This document shows positions 7,026 through 9,303 of a stretch of DNA of 9,303 bases, piece after piece. The stretch lies in NCBI GenBank assembly GCA_031276685.1, contig JAISMQ010000291.1:1-9303 (forward strand). The letters are read 5' to 3'. The notes beneath the pieces are model-generated. The model had not been told where the DNA came from. It made no database searches and saw nothing but the letters and a program-made list of their open reading frames with translations. Origin of the DNA: Treponema sp. Lineage in GTDB: Bacteria; Spirochaetota; Spirochaetia; Treponematales; Breznakiellaceae. Position 1 is the stretch's first letter. Each line of letters begins with the position of its first letter. The position numbers were made by a program, and so were the translations under genes.

Positions 7026-7643
7026 ATGAAAAAAATGCTCTTGTCTTTAGCGATCAGCGCTGTTATGCCGGTTTTTGGGTTTTCCCAGGAGGCCCGCCCC
7101 GTAAGGACGGAGGGGATGGGGTACTGGTATGACCAGGGATCCGGGTTTTACGCTTCCCACGCGACGCTGCCCTTTGGGACCGAGCTTGTCGTTACCAACC
7201 TGGACAACGGCAAACGGGTTACCGTGCAGGTGGGGGGGCGGATCCCCGCGGACCCCCGCTGGATTGTGGATGTTTCCCCCCAGGCGGCGGACGCGCTGGA
7301 GATGAACGACATGGGCTTTACGCGGGTCCGGATAGAGGAAGTGGTCAAAACGGCCACCGTCAAGGCCCTGCGGACCATCAGCGTCCGCAACTTCCAGCAA
7401 AACGGCCGGGCGGTGGTCCTGACCGCCGGGGCCGATCTTACCGTGGGGCACCCCTCCCTGACGATGGGCCGCCAGATACGGATAACCAACCGGGCCAACG
7501 GCCGGGTCGTGGTGGCGACGGTGAAAAACCGGGTCCGGGCTTCCCAGGACCGTATTATCGAGCTGTCGCGGGCGGTGGCCCAGGCCCTGGGGGTGTCCCG
7601 GGGCAGCTACGTCAACGTAACCGTGGAGAGCGTCGACAGGTAG
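7026..7643 (+). CDS. Secreted tandem-DPBB protein, RlpA-like, degenerate active site
   Basis: This 205-residue protein starts at ATG 7026 behind AAGGGAGG (7013-7020). Residues 1 to about 20-23 form a Sec signal peptide (KK, hydrophobic core, then FGFSQEA) with no lipobox, so it is periplasmic. Two similar double-psi beta-barrel-like domains follow. Domain 1 (about 30-107) has SHATLPFGT (44-52), VTNLDNGKRV (56-65) and IVDVSPQAADAL (80-91). Domain 2 (about 118-203) has GHPSLTMG (141-148), ITNRANGRVV (153-162) and IIELSRAVAQALGV (177-190). The first closely resembles RlpA, a septal lytic transglycosylase that cleaves peptidoglycan glycan strands. The TANGE-type segment carrying the catalytic Glu is absent and NDRGP is replaced by GGRIP. 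H45 and D82 remain in domain 1; domain 2 has H142 and E179. It is probably a peptidoglycan-binding or structural relative. Its tandem layout suggests internal duplication. It is monocistronic or leads the next gene through a 108-base gap. Confidence 0.8.
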   Translation: MKKMLLSLAISAVMPVFGFSQEARPVRTEGMGYWYDQGSGFYASHATLPFGTELVVTNLDNGKRVTVQVGGRIPADPRWIVDVSPQAADALEMNDMGFTRVRIEEVVKTATVKALRTISVRNFQQNGRAVVLTAGADLTVGHPSLTMGRQIRITNRANGRVVVATVKNRVRASQDRIIELSRAVAQALGVSRGSYVNVTVESVDR

Positions 7644-7648
7644 GGCGG

Positions 7649-7682
7649 GGCCGTTTTCAGAATTCAGCGTTCGAAAGCGGCC
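7649..7682 (+). terminator. Hairpin after the DPBB gene, weak terminator candidate
   Basis: GGCCGTTTTC (7649-7658) pairs with GAAAGCGGCC (7673-7682) over ten positions with one G-U pair and a 14-base loop. It starts six bases after the stop codon and ends immediately before the TTGACA of the next promoter. There is no U tract, so termination is uncertain. Confidence 0.35.
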
Positions 7683-7686
7683 GCTC

Positions 7687-7715
7687 TTGACAATTTCCCG
7701 TTAAAAAACTACGTT
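7687..7715 (+). promoter_or_regulatory. Promoter of the PotD-like gene
   Basis: A perfect -35 TTGACA (7687-7692) is followed after 17 bases by TACGTT (7710-7715), which keeps the important TA and final T of the -10. Transcription would start near 7722, leaving about 30 bases before ATG 7752. The ribosome binding site TAGGAG (7741-7746) lies five bases before that ATG. Confidence 0.55.
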
Positions 7716-7751
7716 CAATCGAAAGTTTCTCTTGAAGGTGTAGGAGATCGT

Positions 7752-8825
7752 ATGAAAAGACTACGTTTTTGCGCGGTATTTTTGCTGGTTTTGCCCCTGT
7801 TCCGCCTTTCCGCCCAGAACAGCCAACTGGTCATATACACCTGGGACGAGATGATCCCGCCGGAGGTCCTTGACGATTTTACCCGGGAAACCGGCGTGGA
7901 GGTGGTTCTAAAGACCTTCGAGTTCAACGAAGACATGCTGATGGATCTGGAGATGAGCAACGGTTCCGGGTACGACCTGGTTATTGCCGATGACTACATT
8001 GTCGAATTTATCATTGAGGAAGGGCTGGCCCAGAAGCTGGACAAGCGGCTGCTTCCCAATCTGAAGAACGTAAACCCCTTTTACCAGCACCAGTTTTACG
8101 ACCCCCAGGACGAGTACACGGTGCCCTACGGCGCCGGAATCCAGACGATTGTGTACGACCCCGCCAAAGTGCCGTTCGAGATCACCGGGTTTTCCGACTT
8201 TTGGAACCCCGCCCTGCGGAACAGGCTGGGGATCACCGCCAACCCGCGGGTGATCAACGGCATGGTCCTTAAATCCATGGGGAAGAGCTACAACGAAGCG
8301 GACCCGGCGCTTATCGAGGCCGCGGGGGCCCGGCTGCTCCAACTGGTCCCGAACGTGGGCGTTATGCAGGACACGGACCTGGACGAGTACCTTTTGGACG
8401 GGGACATTGACGTGGCCCTTATGTATACGGACCAGGTCTTTAAGTCGCTGATTCAGAATCCGGAGCTAAAAATGGTCTACCCCAAGGAGGGGATCGGGTT
8501 CGGGATCATGCCCGCCTTTATCCCCGCCAACGCCGCGAATCCCCGCGCCGCCCACTGGTTCCTCAACGCCATTATGGATCCCCGCCGGGGGGCCCGCTGT
8601 TTTGAGTACCTGGGGTACTACTGTACCTTTTCCGCGTCGGAAGACTACATAAACCCCGATTACCGGCCCTACCTGCTGCTGCCCATGGAAGAGCGGAACG
8701 GCAGGGCGGTGAACAAGTTCGGGAATTTCGAGGTTATGCTGAACCTTCCCGGCGAGGCCGAAGCCGTCCATGCCGAGATATGGGACGTTTTTACCGGAGC
8801 CCTGGGCAGCGCCCTGGGTAATTAG
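7752..8825 (+). CDS. PotD/PotF-family periplasmic binding protein with altered ligand pocket
   Basis: This 357-residue protein has a Sec signal peptide (1-21, cleavage after LSA) without a lipobox, so it is a soluble periplasmic protein. From residue 26 it follows E. coli PotD through most of its length: VIYTWDEMIPPEVLDDFTRE (27-46), YDLVIADDYIVEF (74-86), YTVPYGAGI (122-130), LMYTDQVF (223-230), VYPKEG (242-247) and FIPANA (256-261). PotD and PotF capture spermidine or putrescine for an ABC importer. The polyamine-contacting residues of PotD are mostly changed here: D168 to N164, E171 to V167, W229 to Y225, W255 to G251 and D257 to M253. W34, E36 and Y85 are kept (W31, E33, Y82), and the S83 position is D80. 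The ligand is therefore probably not spermidine. No permease or ATPase gene follows; the next gene, 23 bases on, is a cyclic-nucleotide-binding protein. The family is certain, the ligand unknown. Confidence 0.88.
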   Translation: MKRLRFCAVFLLVLPLFRLSAQNSQLVIYTWDEMIPPEVLDDFTRETGVEVVLKTFEFNEDMLMDLEMSNGSGYDLVIADDYIVEFIIEEGLAQKLDKRLLPNLKNVNPFYQHQFYDPQDEYTVPYGAGIQTIVYDPAKVPFEITGFSDFWNPALRNRLGITANPRVINGMVLKSMGKSYNEADPALIEAAGARLLQLVPNVGVMQDTDLDEYLLDGDIDVALMYTDQVFKSLIQNPELKMVYPKEGIGFGIMPAFIPANAANPRAAHWFLNAIMDPRRGARCFEYLGYYCTFSASEDYINPDYRPYLLLPMEERNGRAVNKFGNFEVMLNLPGEAEAVHAEIWDVFTGALGSALGN

Positions 8826-8848
8826 GCTGCGGTTGCCGGGCCAGCGGT

Positions 8849-9303
8849 ATGTCACAGACGGTAACCCGGGAATACATACGGAATTTTTTTAAGCTTGGCG
8901 CCACGGCGGCGGAAGACCGGGTGCTGGACTATGTGATGTCCCGCATGGTTCTAAAGGAATACCCCCACAACAGCTATATCTGCCGGGCCGGGGACAGCGC
9001 CCGGGGCATGTACTTTGTCGAATCCGGCATGGCCTTTGTCCGGGGGAACAAGAACCAGATTTTGAACGAGCTTCACCCCGGAAGCTACTTCGGCGAATAC
9101 GCCGCCCTTACCGGGGACAAGCGGATGGCGGATATCCAGGCCAACGGGACCGTCCAGGTCTACGAGCTCAGCACCAAGGTCCTCCACGCCCTTACCAGGA
9201 GCCAGCCGAGGATCTACGGCCTTTTTTTGAAGAGCATCTACGACCAGGCTTCGGACAGGTACCAGAATCTGGTCCGGCTTCTTAACGCCCGCCGCGGCCT
9301 GGG
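8849..9303 (+). CDS. Cyclic-nucleotide-binding-domain protein, 3'-truncated
   Basis: The frame from ATG 8849 is open to the right edge, giving 151 visible residues. The start lies 23 bases after the PotD-like stop and has no clear ribosome binding site, so it may be translated by coupling, or the true start may differ. Residues about 34-115 form a cyclic nucleotide-binding (Crp-type) beta-roll: ICRAGDSARGMYFVESG (43-59), then the phosphate-binding cassette FGEYAALTGDKRMADI (77-92) with the conserved Glu and Arg that contact cAMP or cGMP, then VYELS (98-102). The glycine-rich turn and cassette are intact, so nucleotide binding is plausible. A helical region follows (about 103-150). Whether a helix-turn-helix or another output domain comes next cannot be seen. 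It could be a Crp/Fnr regulator or a longer signalling protein. Position suggests co-transcription with the PotD-like gene. Confidence 0.82.
   Translation, partial: MSQTVTREYIRNFFKLGATAAEDRVLDYVMSRMVLKEYPHNSYICRAGDSARGMYFVESGMAFVRGNKNQILNELHPGSYFGEYAALTGDKRMADIQANGTVQVYELSTKVLHALTRSQPRIYGLFLKSIYDQASDRYQNLVRLLNARRGL

Noticed and set aside
7669..7725. Repeated CGTTCGAAAG and CGTTC-AAT-CGAAAG around the PotD-like promoter as a regulator site
   Set aside because: The similarity is short and gapped, and the first copy is part of the hairpin at 7649-7682. It is too weak to call without comparative data.
8861..9187. Minus-strand frame opposite the cyclic-nucleotide-binding gene
   Set aside because: It has no domain signal, whereas the plus frame shows an intact phosphate-binding cassette.

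Overview
The window reads as a bacterial chromosome segment with high GC content in most of its length. A spirochaete of the Treponema/Breznakiella type is my best guess. This rests on the gene mix: a large LipO-like sugar-binding protein, a eukaryote-like type II isocitrate dehydrogenase, a secreted tandem-DPBB protein and a PotD-like binding protein. It is an inference without any marker gene, so confidence is moderate to low. There are eight protein genes, two of them cut by the window edges. I see no rRNA, tRNA, CRISPR array, transposase or integrase. No gene-free stretch exceeds 300 bases; the longest is the 172-base divergent intergenic region at 6854-7025.

Region 1 (1-1286) is the 3' part of a family 1 extracellular solute-binding protein. 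It is clearly poorer in GC than everything after it. Region 2 (1287-1414) carries two abutting hairpins: a 16-bp terminator-like stem, then a second long stem in the leader of the next operon. Region 3 (1415-5610) is a tight three-gene operon. It encodes a cytoplasmic GH95-like glycoside hydrolase, a uroporphyrinogen-decarboxylase-superfamily (UROD-like) protein that starts on an ATGA overlap, and a Gfo/Idh/MocA NAD(P)-dependent oxidoreductase. With the sugar-binding protein before it, this looks like an uptake, hydrolysis and intracellular oxidation route for an unusual sugar. The role of the UROD-like protein is the open question.

Region 4 (5654-6853, minus strand) is NADP-type isocitrate dehydrogenase, convergent with the operon. 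Region 5 (6854-7025) is the divergent promoter region between icd and a secreted RlpA/DPBB-like protein; it contains a 9-bp inverted repeat with arms 47 bases apart. Region 6 (7026-9303) holds, all on the plus strand, the tandem-DPBB secreted protein, a PotD/PotF-family periplasmic binding protein whose polyamine pocket is largely rewritten, and the start of a cyclic-nucleotide-binding-domain protein that runs off the window.

The best candidates for something undescribed are the GH95-like/UROD-like/oxidoreductase operon and the PotD-like protein with an altered ligand pocket.
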